Source: Pleionea sp. CnH1-48
GTDB lineage: Bacteria > Pseudomonadota > Gammaproteobacteria > Enterobacterales > Kangiellaceae
Direction of reading: 5' to 3'
Assembly: GCF_024124665.1 (NCBI RefSeq)
Contig: NZ_JAMXSB010000004.1
Span: 62,001-126,000 of the forward strand
Length of the DNA: 64,000 nt
Numbering within the stretch: the first letter of the stretch is position 1; each line of letters starts with the position of its first letter. Below are positions 18,301 through 26,070 of the stretch, in pieces. The translations under genes and the position numbers were made by a program. The notes beneath the pieces were generated by a model. That model had not been told where the DNA came from. It saw only the letters and a list, made by a program, of their open reading frames with translations, and made no database searches.

Positions 18301-18499
18301 AGGTTACCTGATCTTGAACAACTTGCGGGGCTTGCCCGGGATAGCTGGTTTTTATAATAACCTGAACATCTGACAGATCGGGAAGCGCATCAACTGGCGT
18401 GTTTTTGATCGAATAAATTCCGGCGCCGGTAATGATAAAGGTGATTAACAAAACAAATAAACGATTGTTAACCGACCAGTGAATAATCGAAGCGATCAT
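15389..18499 (-). CDS. cusA: HME-family RND pump, copper/silver type
   Basis: The inner-membrane proton-driven pump of a tripartite Cu(I)/Ag(I) exporter, 1036 residues with the usual twelve membrane helices and two large periplasmic loops. Family landmarks include NTPVDALPDLSDVQV near the N-terminus, GAMTDGAIVMIEN in helix 4 and ETATDPAPLTMIETFIQLKP. Methionines in DEGDLMYMPTTYPGIS and RIDMLATGIK correspond to positions of the CusA metal-relay methionines, supporting monovalent metals over the Zn/Co/Cd of CzcA. The start overlaps the membrane-fusion gene by 4 bases and the three pump genes run as one leftward operon. Confidence 0.92.
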   Translation of the reverse strand: MIASIIHWSVNNRLFVLLITFIITGAGIYSIKNTPVDALPDLSDVQVIIKTSYPGQAPQVVQDQVTFPLTTAMLSVPGAKTVRGFSFFGDSYVYVIFDDKTDLYWARSRVLEYLSQVTASLPPNAKPQLGPDASGVGWIYLYALVDKTGQHDISQLRSIQDWFLKYELQTVPGVSEVAAIGGMVKQYQVQVEPDKLRAYGIPLSHIQMAIKRGNQETGASVIEMAEAEYMVTATGYIKSAEDIATIPLGRNAKGIPLTVGDVAQVSIGPQMRRGIAELNGEGETVGGVVVMRFGENAQKTIEGVKAKLSDLKRGLPQGVEIVTVYDRSQLIANAVDNLWQKLLEELLVVALVCVAFLFHLRSSIVAIVSLPLGILIAFIIMHYQGINANIMSLGGIAIAIGAMTDGAIVMIENMHKHMEKTPLNDDNRWQLVAKSASEVGPALFFSLLIITVSFLPVFILEAQEGRMFSPLAYTKTYAMAASAALAITLIPVLMGYFIRGKIVSEKRNPLNRLLIAIYLPILKQVLNYPKLSIALALAITVVGFYPVNKIGSEFIPPLDEGDLMYMPTTYPGISIGKAREILQQTDKLIRTVPEVANVFGKVGRAETATDPAPLTMIETFIQLKPRDQWREGVTTKSLQQELDSLVQFPGLTNAWVMPIKTRIDMLATGIKTPVGIKVAGPDIEVIQSIGEQLETLLSKVEGTASVYSERVAGGRYIKVDIQREKAARYGLNIADVQQVIATAIGGINVTQTIEGQERYPVNLRYPQDYRDSPEQLANLPIVTPSGQRIAVGDVANIFIETGPPGIKSENARINGWTYIDIDNIDVGTYVEQAKQHLQKELQLPAGYSINWAGQYEYMERAKDKLSYVLPLTLAIILVLLYLNFRRLDEVLVIMGTLPMALIGGLWLMYLNGFNFSVAAGVGFIALAGVAVEIGVIMLVYLNQALDVHKQKSSFTLSDLHEAIMQGAGMRIRPVMMTVATIIVGLLPIMLGSGTGSEVMSRIAAPMVGGMTSALLLTLFVLPAIYLLMNRKYCKEH

Positions 18500-19971
18500 G
18501 GTTGTGCCCCTTGGTTGGAGCGGTGTTTATTTTGGCTGATAGGACGCCATTGAGTGATAACAAACTCATCGCGAATTTCAAAAGTAAAGTTAATGGTTTG
18601 ACCAATGGAAAATTCATTCAGGTTCAGATGATCATCGAGAACGAAGTCCAGGGTTGCGGCGGGTCGATCCCATTTGTCGATAGGGCCTCGCGAAATATTA
18701 ATCACTCGAGTGTCTTCATTAATCGCATTAATAACACCATCAACGTTGGCGGATTCGATGTGATTACTGTCGTGACTCATGCGTCTAAAGTCAGAGGTTT
18801 TGCTCGATTCTGAATCCAGCAAAAATTGAGCGGAGGTAACAATGTGCTCGCCTTCAGATAAGCCATCAAGAATTTCGGCCACTTCGTTAGTGGTTCTGCC
18901 GAGCTTCACGTTGATGGATTTAAAACGTCCTTCTCCCAGGGCTAAAACCACACGATCATGTCGACCTGTTCGAATAACGGCTTCACGTGGCACCAGTATT
19001 GTTGGATGTTCGTTTTGAGTATGGATAATAACTTGGGCAAACATGTTGGGTTTTAATAGTGCTTTTTGGTTATTAAAGCGGAGGCGAACTTTGAGCGTTC
19101 GCGTGGTTTGTTCAAGTGAAGGGTAGATATAATCAACTTGTCCATGCCAAACTTTTCCGGGTAAAAAATCCAGTGTCATAGACACTGCTTGATTTTTTTT
19201 CACCTGACCAGCTTGTCGTTCAAAGACTTCGGCTTCAACCCAGACTTGATCAAGCGTACCAATTGACATCAGAGTGGTGCCTGGTTTGACATAAAAACCT
19301 TCGCGAATATTTAGGTTATCAACAACACCGTCTTGCGGTGCATATTGAGTAATGGTTTGCTGGACTTTTCGATCGCGAGTGAGCTGTTGTATGGCTTTGT
19401 TGGGTAGTTGTAATGCTCGTAAACGGTTTTTTGCAGCTTGAACAAGGCGTTGATTTTTGCGACTGAGTGCCAACACATATTCCTCTTGGGCATTCACCAA
19501 AGCGGGCGAATAGATGTCGTACAGAGGCTGTTGTTTTGTTACCGGATCACCTGCGGCTTTCACATAAAGTTTTTCTATCCAGCCTTCAACACGAGGGTGA
19601 ATATGAATCAATTGTTCTTCGTCGTACTGTACGTAACCCACGGTTTTTATGTTTGAGCGTAATATCTGTTTTTGTACTTCGGCGATTCTAACGCCTAGAT
19701 TGTTTTCGACCTGGGGTGAAATAGTAATTTCTCCAGCGCTTGTATTGCTCGCGCTATCGTTGGCGTAAACAGGAATCAGATCCATACCCATGGGTGACTT
19801 ACCGGGGCCATCGCGACGATAGTTTGAATCCATAGGCGCTACCCAGTAAAGCGGTTGATCATCGTCTTTTGCATCGACTGACTCTGATTGAGGCGCTAAG
19901 TGCCACATGAGAGCTGCACCTATCAATAACCCCACAAAGAGAACAAAAAGAGTTTTGGCTAGATTATTCAT
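18496..19971 (-). CDS. cusB: Membrane-fusion (adaptor) protein of the copper/silver pump
   Basis: This 491-residue periplasmic adaptor links the inner-membrane pump to the outer-membrane channel. An N-terminal membrane anchor (about 7-26) is followed by a heavy-metal-binding segment, YWVAPMDSNYRRDGPGKSPM (about 42-61) continuing GMDLIPVY, typical of Cus/Czc adaptors. Lipoyl and alpha-hairpin regions surround VEGWIEKLYVKAAGD and YAPQDGVV. A C-terminal extension (about 400-485) contains VDGVINAINEDTRVINISRGP and HLNLNEFSIGQTINF, which resembles the small copper-binding CusF domain. That would be a CusB-CusF fusion, known in some relatives, and explains the lack of a separate cusF gene here. Confidence 0.9.
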   Translation of the reverse strand: MNNLAKTLFVLFVGLLIGAALMWHLAPQSESVDAKDDDQPLYWVAPMDSNYRRDGPGKSPMGMDLIPVYANDSASNTSAGEITISPQVENNLGVRIAEVQKQILRSNIKTVGYVQYDEEQLIHIHPRVEGWIEKLYVKAAGDPVTKQQPLYDIYSPALVNAQEEYVLALSRKNQRLVQAAKNRLRALQLPNKAIQQLTRDRKVQQTITQYAPQDGVVDNLNIREGFYVKPGTTLMSIGTLDQVWVEAEVFERQAGQVKKNQAVSMTLDFLPGKVWHGQVDYIYPSLEQTTRTLKVRLRFNNQKALLKPNMFAQVIIHTQNEHPTILVPREAVIRTGRHDRVVLALGEGRFKSINVKLGRTTNEVAEILDGLSEGEHIVTSAQFLLDSESSKTSDFRRMSHDSNHIESANVDGVINAINEDTRVINISRGPIDKWDRPAATLDFVLDDHLNLNEFSIGQTINFTFEIRDEFVITQWRPISQNKHRSNQGAQP

Positions 19972-21338
19972 TAACGGCTTCCTGCTGGTTGTTGATTTGG
20001 ATCACTGATTTGGATCATTGTGTTGGCATTAGGAGCAAAGAAGTAATTGAACTGAATGATTTGTTTTAGACGCTCTACTTCGATGGTTAACATATCCAGT
20101 TGGGCGGTGAGCGCTGTTATTCTGGAACGAACCACGTCCGCAAAACTGCCATCGTCATTGGTGTAGGCTGTTAAAGCGGCTTCGGCCTGTTCTTCTGTTT
20201 GTGGTAAGAGTTGCTGGCGGTAAAGTGTGCGGCGTTGTTGTAGATTTTTGTATTGCGATTGAGCGACTCTTGCTGCGGCAACCAGTTTACGCAGCTGCAA
20301 TGCCTTGTCGGTTTTGGTGATGGCTGAATCCGCGGCAGCGGCAGCGACTTCGCTATCTTGTCGTTGGTGACCGTATAAGGGAATGTCAAAAGAAATACCT
20401 ACAGACAACAAATCAGAACGCGACAAAGATTGAGGTGTATCGTCGCGATAACCGTAGCGAATATTAAAACCCCATTCTGGCCGATACTTTTGCTTGGCCA
20501 ACTCAATCCGTTTGCTCTTGGCTTTGATGCTTTGTTCTAACGCCAAGACAGACGGGTGCTCTAATAAGCGCTGATACAGTTTTTGATCATCATCACCATT
20601 GGATTCAATCCATTGCTCTCCATACAGAGATACGTTGGGAAGGAGCGTGGGAACCTGATCAATAGAATACAAAGTCCATTGGCTCAACTGCAAACGTGCC
20701 GTTTCTTGTTGCTGCTTCAGTTTTTGTAATCTGTCATTCAGGCGCGTCAGCTCCAACTGGGCTTGAACAATGTCTTGCTGCCGAGTATTGCCGATGGTAG
20801 AAGAATAATTTGCCTGCGCAATATCGGCCAGTTGCTCGAACAAGGCTCGGTTGGATTGAATTAAATGAATGCTCTGCTGAGCCTGATAAAGTGCCAGCCA
20901 CCAGGATGCCGTGGTGACCACTAGTTGCCGTTGGCGTAATTGCCGCAACAAAGGCTGCTGTGATGCCAGCAATGACTGATGTTGCTGCTGGATTTGTCGA
21001 CTATTGCCTCGTGGTAGCTTCTGCGACAGCCCCAGACTCAACTGAGTCATGGGTTCCTGAGCAAAATCAAAACTGTCTGCTGCAATATTCATGATACCCA
21101 GAGAGATTCGTGGATCCGGCAGGGTGTCTGCTGCCTGGCTACTGGCCTCCAACATGTTTTGCCGGTGCTCGCTGGCTTTGAGTTCCAGATCATGGTTTAT
21201 GGCCGTCAACACAACGGACTCTAATCGGGTTTGGGGAGCTATGGTTTGGGCACTGGCAAACGAGGCCCAGAACAGACTTACCAAGCCAAAGGTGGCCAGC
21301 GGACGGCTAACCCCTTGAAACATAAAGGTGTAATACAT
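19971..21338 (-). CDS. TolC-family outer-membrane factor of the copper/silver pump
   Basis: A 455-residue outer-membrane efflux protein with a signal peptide (about 1-30, ending ASAQT) and two long helical repeats rich in Gln, Ala and Leu, as in CusC/CzcC channels. I see no lipobox, so it is probably not lipid-anchored, unlike E. coli CusC. Its stop shares one base with the adaptor start. It should form the exit duct for metal ions across the outer membrane. Confidence 0.87.
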   Translation of the reverse strand: MYYTFMFQGVSRPLATFGLVSLFWASFASAQTIAPQTRLESVVLTAINHDLELKASEHRQNMLEASSQAADTLPDPRISLGIMNIAADSFDFAQEPMTQLSLGLSQKLPRGNSRQIQQQHQSLLASQQPLLRQLRQRQLVVTTASWWLALYQAQQSIHLIQSNRALFEQLADIAQANYSSTIGNTRQQDIVQAQLELTRLNDRLQKLKQQQETARLQLSQWTLYSIDQVPTLLPNVSLYGEQWIESNGDDDQKLYQRLLEHPSVLALEQSIKAKSKRIELAKQKYRPEWGFNIRYGYRDDTPQSLSRSDLLSVGISFDIPLYGHQRQDSEVAAAAADSAITKTDKALQLRKLVAAARVAQSQYKNLQQRRTLYRQQLLPQTEEQAEAALTAYTNDDGSFADVVRSRITALTAQLDMLTIEVERLKQIIQFNYFFAPNANTMIQISDPNQQPAGSR

Positions 21339-21447
21339 CTTTTTTCACTCAACTTTAATGCTGATTAACAGCAAAAACTCTATAGAAGACCTCTGGCACT
21401 AGGGCTCAGCAGTCAAATAATGGATTTTTGGACAGATCTGTCCTGTG

Positions 21448-21801
21448 TTAAGCGAAAATTGGGGGACGATAGAGAGAAAAGACAACAGAAACAGGCGCTT
21501 CGATGCTCGACAAAAACATGTTTGCAGTGCTATTGGCCAATTTGCTTTCTGATTCAGGTAGAGGAATAAGTGAAGTCTGACAACTGCTGACGGGACAGCT
21601 GCAATCGATGTTACAACACTCATCCATTGATGGAGAAGAGTGCATGGAATCATTGTGAGATGAATGGTCCATATCATGATCCATCATTAAAGACTGAGTC
21701 GACATCTCCATCTGACAATCCATTAATGACATACCCATTCCCTGACCCACAAAGGCCACAAGGAGCAGAATTGTCAGTAATCGAGCGATGGATGAGACCA
21801 C
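21448..21801 (-). CDS. Met/His/Cys-rich small exported protein ahead of the Cus operon
   Basis: 117 residues from a GTG with GAGG five bases upstream. A hydrophobic N-terminus (about 8-25) precedes a stretch crowded with potential metal ligands: many Met, His, Asp and Ser residues (about 27-58) and the cysteine cluster ECCNIDCSCPVSSC (about 61-74). The rest is short and ends RPPIFA. It resembles the small copper-regulated leader or DUF2946-like proteins often found before copper resistance genes, but I cannot name a family firmly. It sits 109 bases upstream of the pump operon on the same strand, which suggests a periplasmic copper buffer or a metal-sensing leader peptide. Confidence 0.6.
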   Translation of the reverse strand: MVSSIARLLTILLLVAFVGQGMGMSLMDCQMEMSTQSLMMDHDMDHSSHNDSMHSSPSMDECCNIDCSCPVSSCQTSLIPLPESESKLANSTANMFLSSIEAPVSVVFSLYRPPIFA

Positions 21802-22456
21802 AAAAACCTCAAAAAATGAATGAGTAACCCATAAAGGATACAGGGAATAGGGGGAAATTAAAAGCTAGAGGGAAAAGTTGGAGACGCTTTTGCTACGCTC
21901 ATGCAAAAAGTCAGGAGGGCCAAAATTATACTCCGCTCTCATTAAGTCACAGCGGAGTCGTATGAAAGTCTAGAGCCAAGAAAGAGAACCAAACAAGAAT
22001 ACAAAGCAAAATCGAATCTTCCTTGGCACAAACAAGATCAACAAATCCCTTGTGAATGAACAGACATATTCAACCCATAAAATCCCAGCTGAGCAATTGC
22101 CAGCGCAGCGATCTAGAGTGTTTTGCCGCTATCTTGTAGTACAAGATGGGATCTAAGGACCTTCTTTTTCGCTCTTGAAAAAGAAGGTTCGCCGCTATAC
22201 CCGAACAGGGCATAAAGGCGAAACTTGTGCTATCAAAAATAGGGAGCAAATAAAAGAGCTTCTGAATAAATCAATTACTCCGTTGATATAGGAGGCTCAC
22301 CGCAGATGAAACTAAAGCCCTCAAAAGACCAAGAAACAAACACACAAAACATCACAAAAAACAATGATAACCACCACAGTTGAGATAAGGATCTTTTGCC
22401 GCTATGATGCAGAAAATACTAATCCTTACTGCTACTTACAACCAACGGAGCTATGG
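21802..22456. other. 655-base gene-free stretch with repeat copy A
   Basis: It separates divergent transcription units (Cus operon leftwards, lipoprotein rightwards). It contains an 8-bp hairpin ACTCCGCT/AGCGGAGT (21930-21937 with 21951-21958) and a full-length copy of the dispersed repeat (21973-22230). No CueR-type dyad was recognised. The remaining part from 22231 is AT-rich and shows nothing definite. Confidence 0.6.
21973..22230 (+). repeat. Dispersed intergenic repeat, copy A
   Basis: The copy starts with GAGCCAAGAAAG, continues through a block like AATCGAATCTTCCTTGGCAC, then CATAAAATCCCAG, GCGCAGCG and a hairpin, and ends GGCGAAACT. The hairpin has a 12-bp stem, ACCTTCTTTTTC (22159-22170) with GAAAAAGAAGGT (22177-22188), and loop GCTCTT. 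The same ordered blocks occur at 35644 and 35833 and, degraded, near 49130. It has no transposase and no obvious terminal inverted repeats. Confidence 0.75.
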
Positions 22457-22960
22457 ATGAAAAAACATCTACTGGTGTCATTACTCGGGCTTTTATTGCT
22501 AGCTGGCTGTGGCTCAAACCCACCCAAACCCACTGTCAGCCCATTTATTGAGAAAGAACTTAAGATATTCACCTATGGAGACAGACGAGACGACGCTCAG
22601 AAAAAAATCCGACTGATTCATGGCCGCGAGCTTGCCGAGATTATTTTCACTAAGCCTTACTTTGGGTCAACAGAATACATAGGTGATGCTCGTGATATCT
22701 CATCTCACAAAACAACCTTGAGAGTCTCGTTTTTATATACTCACGAAGGAGCTGATGATGGCTGGCCTTTAGATGTTTCGGTTCATTACATCTTAGAGAA
22801 CGATGGTAAGGCTTTGTTTAATAAAACCTTCAAGGTCAAAGCGACGCGCTTTGGCGCGAAGGGTATTTGCCCTGGCTGTTCGCCCGAAGAAACGGCATTA
22901 ACCATGCTTAAAAATAAAATGATGCCAGAGTTTGATTTAAAAATTAAAGAAAGTTTTTAG
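22457..22960 (+). CDS. Small predicted lipoprotein of unknown function
   Basis: From ATG 22457 (GGAG seven bases upstream) it has 167 residues; an upstream in-frame ATG at 22364 would put 31 polar residues before the signal and is rejected. The signal peptide ends in the lipobox LLAGC, so the mature protein is lipid-anchored. The rest is a mixed alpha/beta domain with TLRVSFLYTHEGADDGWPLDVSVHY and a CPGC pair (FGAKGICPGCSPEE), which could be redox-active or bind metal. I do not recognise the family. Confidence 0.7.
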   Translation: MKKHLLVSLLGLLLLAGCGSNPPKPTVSPFIEKELKIFTYGDRRDDAQKKIRLIHGRELAEIIFTKPYFGSTEYIGDARDISSHKTTLRVSFLYTHEGADDGWPLDVSVHYILENDGKALFNKTFKVKATRFGAKGICPGCSPEETALTMLKNKMMPEFDLKIKESF

Positions 22961-22981
22961 GGACTATTGACCCTCTAAGTC

Positions 22982-23005
22982 GCGGGCTTTCGAATGATCG
23001 CCCGC
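22982..23005. terminator. Hairpin after the lipoprotein gene
   Basis: GCGGGC (22982-22987) pairs with GCCCGC (23000-23005) and is followed on the plus strand by TGCTTTATTT. It sits 22 bases after the lipoprotein stop and just before the end of the convergent SDR gene. Confidence 0.55.
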
Positions 23006-23013
23006 TGCTTTAT

Positions 23014-23688
23014 TTACCAGGGCAGTAGCTCTCCATTGGCATGCCAAAAGCTGCCCGAATTCTCAAGATTTAACCCATCAAATCGCTCGATCAGCAGCTT
23101 CGCGCTTTCATCACTATCCATTAAGCCATTAAACTGAGTCATACGGGTTCTCACATAACCTGGGTGGAGCAGAGCGACAGCTATCTTTTGTTCCGCCAGA
23201 TCAATGGCGAGGGACTTGCCCGCAGCATTGAGCGCTGTCTTACTCATGCGATAACCATAACTACCGCCACTGCCATTATCTTCTATGCTGCCCATACGGC
23301 TGGTCATCAGGGCTAACTTACCATTGGGTTTAATATGGTCTTTTAACAGGGCGGCAACTCTTAAAGGCGCCAGAGCATTGACTTCAAATTGGCGTCGAAT
23401 GCTCTCAATGTCGAGTTCATCCAGAGTCACTTTTTCTAGCAGACCTGCAATGCAGAAGACGCCGTCAAACTGCTGATCGTCTACGGCTTCTTTCAGATTG
23501 TTGAGCCCAGCGTCGGTAGTGATATCAACATCCGTAATGATGTCAAAAGGCAATGCTTCTAGTGAGTCGTCTAAATGCCGACAACTGATGGTGACATTAT
23601 CTCCGCGGGCAGCAAATTGTGTTGCCAGTTCGAGGCCAATACCTCGATTTGCGCCTATCAGTAATAAATTCAATGGAGTACGAGACAT
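23014..23688 (-). CDS. Short-chain dehydrogenase/reductase
   Basis: A 224-residue cytosolic Rossmann-fold oxidoreductase. The dinucleotide loop GANRGIG is near 13-19, the catalytic YGYRMSK (Tyr-x-x-x-Lys) near 144-150 follows a serine-containing strand (LMTSRMGSI), and HPGYVRTRM lies near 174. The substrate is unknown; the closest style is small carbonyl reductases that act on aldehydes or ketones. The start has AGGA upstream of the ATG. It is a lone gene facing the lipoprotein gene. Confidence 0.88.
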   Translation of the reverse strand: MSRTPLNLLLIGANRGIGLELATQFAARGDNVTISCRHLDDSLEALPFDIITDVDITTDAGLNNLKEAVDDQQFDGVFCIAGLLEKVTLDELDIESIRRQFEVNALAPLRVAALLKDHIKPNGKLALMTSRMGSIEDNGSGGSYGYRMSKTALNAAGKSLAIDLAEQKIAVALLHPGYVRTRMTQFNGLMDSDESAKLLIERFDGLNLENSGSFWHANGELLPW

Positions 23689-24027
23689 AAGGATTCCTAA
23701 CAGAGAAAAGAAGTTTCATTTTAATCAATCGAGAGCAAATTGCTCAAATGCTGATTTATGGGTATTAGAGCACGTAAAATTACCGTTTTTAGAGAGAAAG
23801 TTTTGAGATGTGCATCACAAAAATAATGTGATTAGTGTCGCATAATGCTCGCCACCAAGTAAGCCTGAGATGACTTGTGAGATATATATCAAAATGAGTT
23901 GTTGTAAGGCCAGACCAATACTATTTTTAAGGTTATTATAAGATTGGAAGTGATAAAAAATACGTTTATTATCACGAGCTGCTTTGTTTAACTAACACTG
24001 GATTATAAGGGCTGACAGGGACTTTCC
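23689..24027. other. Gene-free stretch between divergent SDR and small protein genes
   Basis: AT-rich sequence between two divergent starts, so promoters for both must lie here. A partial CRP-like pattern (TGTGCATCACA near 23810) is noted but lacks the full 16-base spacing of a CRP site. No RNA gene or small reading frame is evident. Confidence 0.5.
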
Positions 24028-24378
24028 ATGATATTGCAAGAACTGGTACATGAGTTGTTTTTGCCGATTCAAACACGTAAAAAACTTTTTAGCTGTGTAA
24101 AAAAGCTAGAAGACTTTCGTTTTGATAATCCCGGAGGGCGTCATGCCGAGTATTTAAAGAGTACTCGTAGTGTTATTTTGAAAGGCAACGTTTGTGAAGC
24201 CGTTAAACGTCTTGTCGCTATTGGTGAAACCGGTAGAATTGATCAAAATGATGTAGAAAGTTTTTGGGATGATCTACTCTGGGTATCTCATAAACATAAA
24301 TTACGACAAATGCCTTATCGCTTGCACCAGGCGCAAAACAATAAAGAAACGACTAAAGAATCGGTTACTACCACTTAG
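24028..24378 (+). CDS. Small cytosolic protein of unknown function
   Basis: 116 residues with an AGGGA site six bases before the ATG. No signal peptide or membrane helix. It looks mainly alpha-helical with a basic surface (LPIQTRKKLFSCVKKLEDF, HKHKLRQMPYRLHQ) and a disordered Thr/Glu tail. The composition could suit nucleic-acid binding, but no motif supports it. The family is not recognised. Confidence 0.6.
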   Translation: MILQELVHELFLPIQTRKKLFSCVKKLEDFRFDNPGGRHAEYLKSTRSVILKGNVCEAVKRLVAIGETGRIDQNDVESFWDDLLWVSHKHKLRQMPYRLHQAQNNKETTKESVTTT

Positions 24379-24476
24379 TCTTCTTTTTCTCATCTTTATA
24401 CCCCTATATTTTTTAAGCAAATCAAGTCGCTGACGCTATACTATTTTTAAGTAAGATAAGTTTGGAGTGGCGCACT

Positions 24477-24842
24477 ATGATTACTAAGATCTTCAAGTAT
24501 CTTCTGTGGACCTGTTTTTTCTCACTCTGCTCTCAAAGTGCTCTATCGGCATGTTCAAGTGCTTCTTACTGGACCATTTCTGGTAATGCGACGGTGGAAT
24601 CTCAACGTTATTGGACAGCAGAGGAAGCGGCACTAGCCTGGTGTGACTCTAGTTACTACTACAATCCTAGATTGTTAGAGCATTATGAATATGTTTTATG
24701 CAAAAACAGTCAACCTATTGGCAATTGGCGCAAAGATCAAAATGTTGAAGTTCAGTTGGTTTTAAGGCCCTTTATGCCTAACAAACATGGACTAAGAGCT
24801 GTTGAGTCCAAAAGTAACCTGGCCGTGTTTCACTGCCGTTAA
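24477..24842 (+). CDS. Small secreted cysteine-containing protein
   Basis: 121 residues from ATG 24477; an in-frame TTG five codons upstream is less likely. A signal peptide (about 1-25, ending SALSA) precedes a mature domain of about 95 residues with four cysteines and many aromatic residues (SYYYNPRLLEHYEYVLC), ending in FHCR. The even number of cysteines suggests disulfides in the periplasm or outside. I do not recognise the family. Its 3' end faces the FMN-binding protein gene 12 bases away. Confidence 0.6.
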   Translation: MITKIFKYLLWTCFFSLCSQSALSACSSASYWTISGNATVESQRYWTAEEAALAWCDSSYYYNPRLLEHYEYVLCKNSQPIGNWRKDQNVEVQLVLRPFMPNKHGLRAVESKSNLAVFHCR

Positions 24843-24854
24843 CAGGCTTTGGAT

Positions 24855-25460
24855 TCAAATGTCGGCCTGATAACGGGCAACCATATCAGCCTGGCTTTCG
24901 GGTTCGTCTTCTACCTGCATCTGATCATTTAGCATCTGACCCATGCTAGGCAGTTCGCCGCGTTCTATTTGAGCCTCTGAAGACCAAAGTTTTGAACGCA
25001 TAAATGCTTTGGCACAATGCAAAAACACACTCTCGATTTGAATGTCGATAACCGAGATAATCCGTTTATCATCAGCATGAAAAAGGGACAGTAAATCTGC
25101 TGAAGTGCTCACAGTAGCACGGCCATTGATACGTAGAGTTTCATCGACACCGGGAATCATAAAAAGAGTGCCGACCTGTCCTGTTTCTATGATGTTGCTG
25201 ATGCTATCTAACCGATTGTTTCCGCGGGCATCAGGTATCAGAATTTGAGTCGGAGACAAAACCTTAACAAAGCCAGGGGAACCACCTCTTGGAGATGCGT
25301 CGACCTGGCCACTACTATCAACGGTGGATAAGACAACAAAAGGACTCAGTTTTATAAATTGGTGACTGTGTTGCTCAAGATGGGTTAACTGCTTTTTTAT
25401 AGCTCGCTGCTTAGCAGAAGGGTACAGCGCTCGAAGTTTTTCGATGGAATCAATAATCAT
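24855..25460 (-). CDS. Pyridoxamine 5'-phosphate oxidase-like FMN-binding protein
   Basis: A 201-residue cytosolic protein of the split beta-barrel flavin fold. The family pattern is visible in FVVLSTVDSSGQVDASPRGGSPGFV (about 41-65), ILIPDARGNNRLDSISNI (about 73-90) and FMIPGVDETLRINGRATV (about 98-115), which resemble the MSMEG_1061-type PNPOx-like group. Members bind FMN or F420 and reduce small molecules; the substrate here is unknown. A C-terminal helical part holds HCAKAFMRSKLW, a typical position for flavin contact. Confidence 0.82.
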   Translation of the reverse strand: MIIDSIEKLRALYPSAKQRAIKKQLTHLEQHSHQFIKLSPFVVLSTVDSSGQVDASPRGGSPGFVKVLSPTQILIPDARGNNRLDSISNIIETGQVGTLFMIPGVDETLRINGRATVSTSADLLSLFHADDKRIISVIDIQIESVFLHCAKAFMRSKLWSSEAQIERGELPSMGQMLNDQMQVEDEPESQADMVARYQADI

Positions 25461-25531
25461 TCGTCATACAAAGCAAAACGACCAAGCCGTTAGCTTAGCA
25501 CATTAATAGCAAACTTATTAGACTCAGCGAT

Positions 25532-25876
25532 TTAATCGCAATGATCGTGCTCGCCAAACATATCTCTTAAGAGTTGACGGTTTTCTTTCTCTATATTTCG
25601 GATATTAATATCCGTAACCTGACAACTGGGCATTGAAATATGTTGAGGAGTAAGATCAGAACCTTCTAGCTCATAACACACCACGGCTTTCTCGATAGTG
25701 CAAAGTGTCTCTACATCTGCAGCCATTAAGGCTGACCACGGAGAGTCATGAGTAAAGCACGAGAATTTTGTGTGAGTGGGAGGGACTTGGCTAAAATAGG
25801 GGGCATTGAACGCAACAAACCCTGTGTCTAATTGATAGCCACTACTTAAGGTATTTTTTGCATAGAGTTTCGACAT
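25532..25876 (-). CDS. Small protein of unknown function
   Basis: 114 residues, no signal peptide or membrane segment. Sequence includes CFTHDSPWSALMAAD and four further cysteines, and a C-terminus ending GEHDHCD that could bind metal. Ribosome site GAGAAAG lies upstream of the ATG. It lies 71 bases from the FMN-binding protein gene on the same strand and may be its operon partner. Family unknown to me. Confidence 0.55.
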   Translation of the reverse strand: MSKLYAKNTLSSGYQLDTGFVAFNAPYFSQVPPTHTKFSCFTHDSPWSALMAADVETLCTIEKAVVCYELEGSDLTPQHISMPSCQVTDINIRNIEKENRQLLRDMFGEHDHCD

Positions 25877-25976
25877 CTGTCTTTCTCGAAACGATTTATC
25901 TTTATGAGTATAGACTAGTTTACAAATTCCTCCTATAGACTTTAAATAGATAATTATTGCAGTGCTGAGATAAAGC

Positions 25977-26009
25977 TCAAACTATTGGCTTGTTAAGCCA
26001 ATAGTTTGA
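25977..26009. terminator. Perfect 15-bp hairpin after a secreted protein gene
   Basis: TCAAACTATTGGCTT (25977-25991) pairs without mismatch with AAGCCAATAGTTTGA (25995-26009) around the tri-nucleotide GTT. It lies 61 bases past the stop of the leftward gene at 26071. T runs beyond the stem are weak on both strands, so it may terminate, protect the mRNA 3' end, or both. Confidence 0.5.
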
Positions 26010-26070
26010 TGGACCTATTTCACGAATTATGCACTTCAAAAAAGTTGTTAATTTTCAAAGCGCAATGGAA

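Noticed and set aside
21399-21677. Minus-strand frame overlapping the Met/His/Cys protein
   Set aside because: Same DNA in another frame; the alternative has a signal peptide, metal-ligand clustering and a ribosome site, whereas this one has none of these.
23800-23835. CRP-binding site near the SDR gene
   Set aside because: TGTGCATCACA and a later TGTGATTA do not fit the TGTGA-N6-TCACA spacing.
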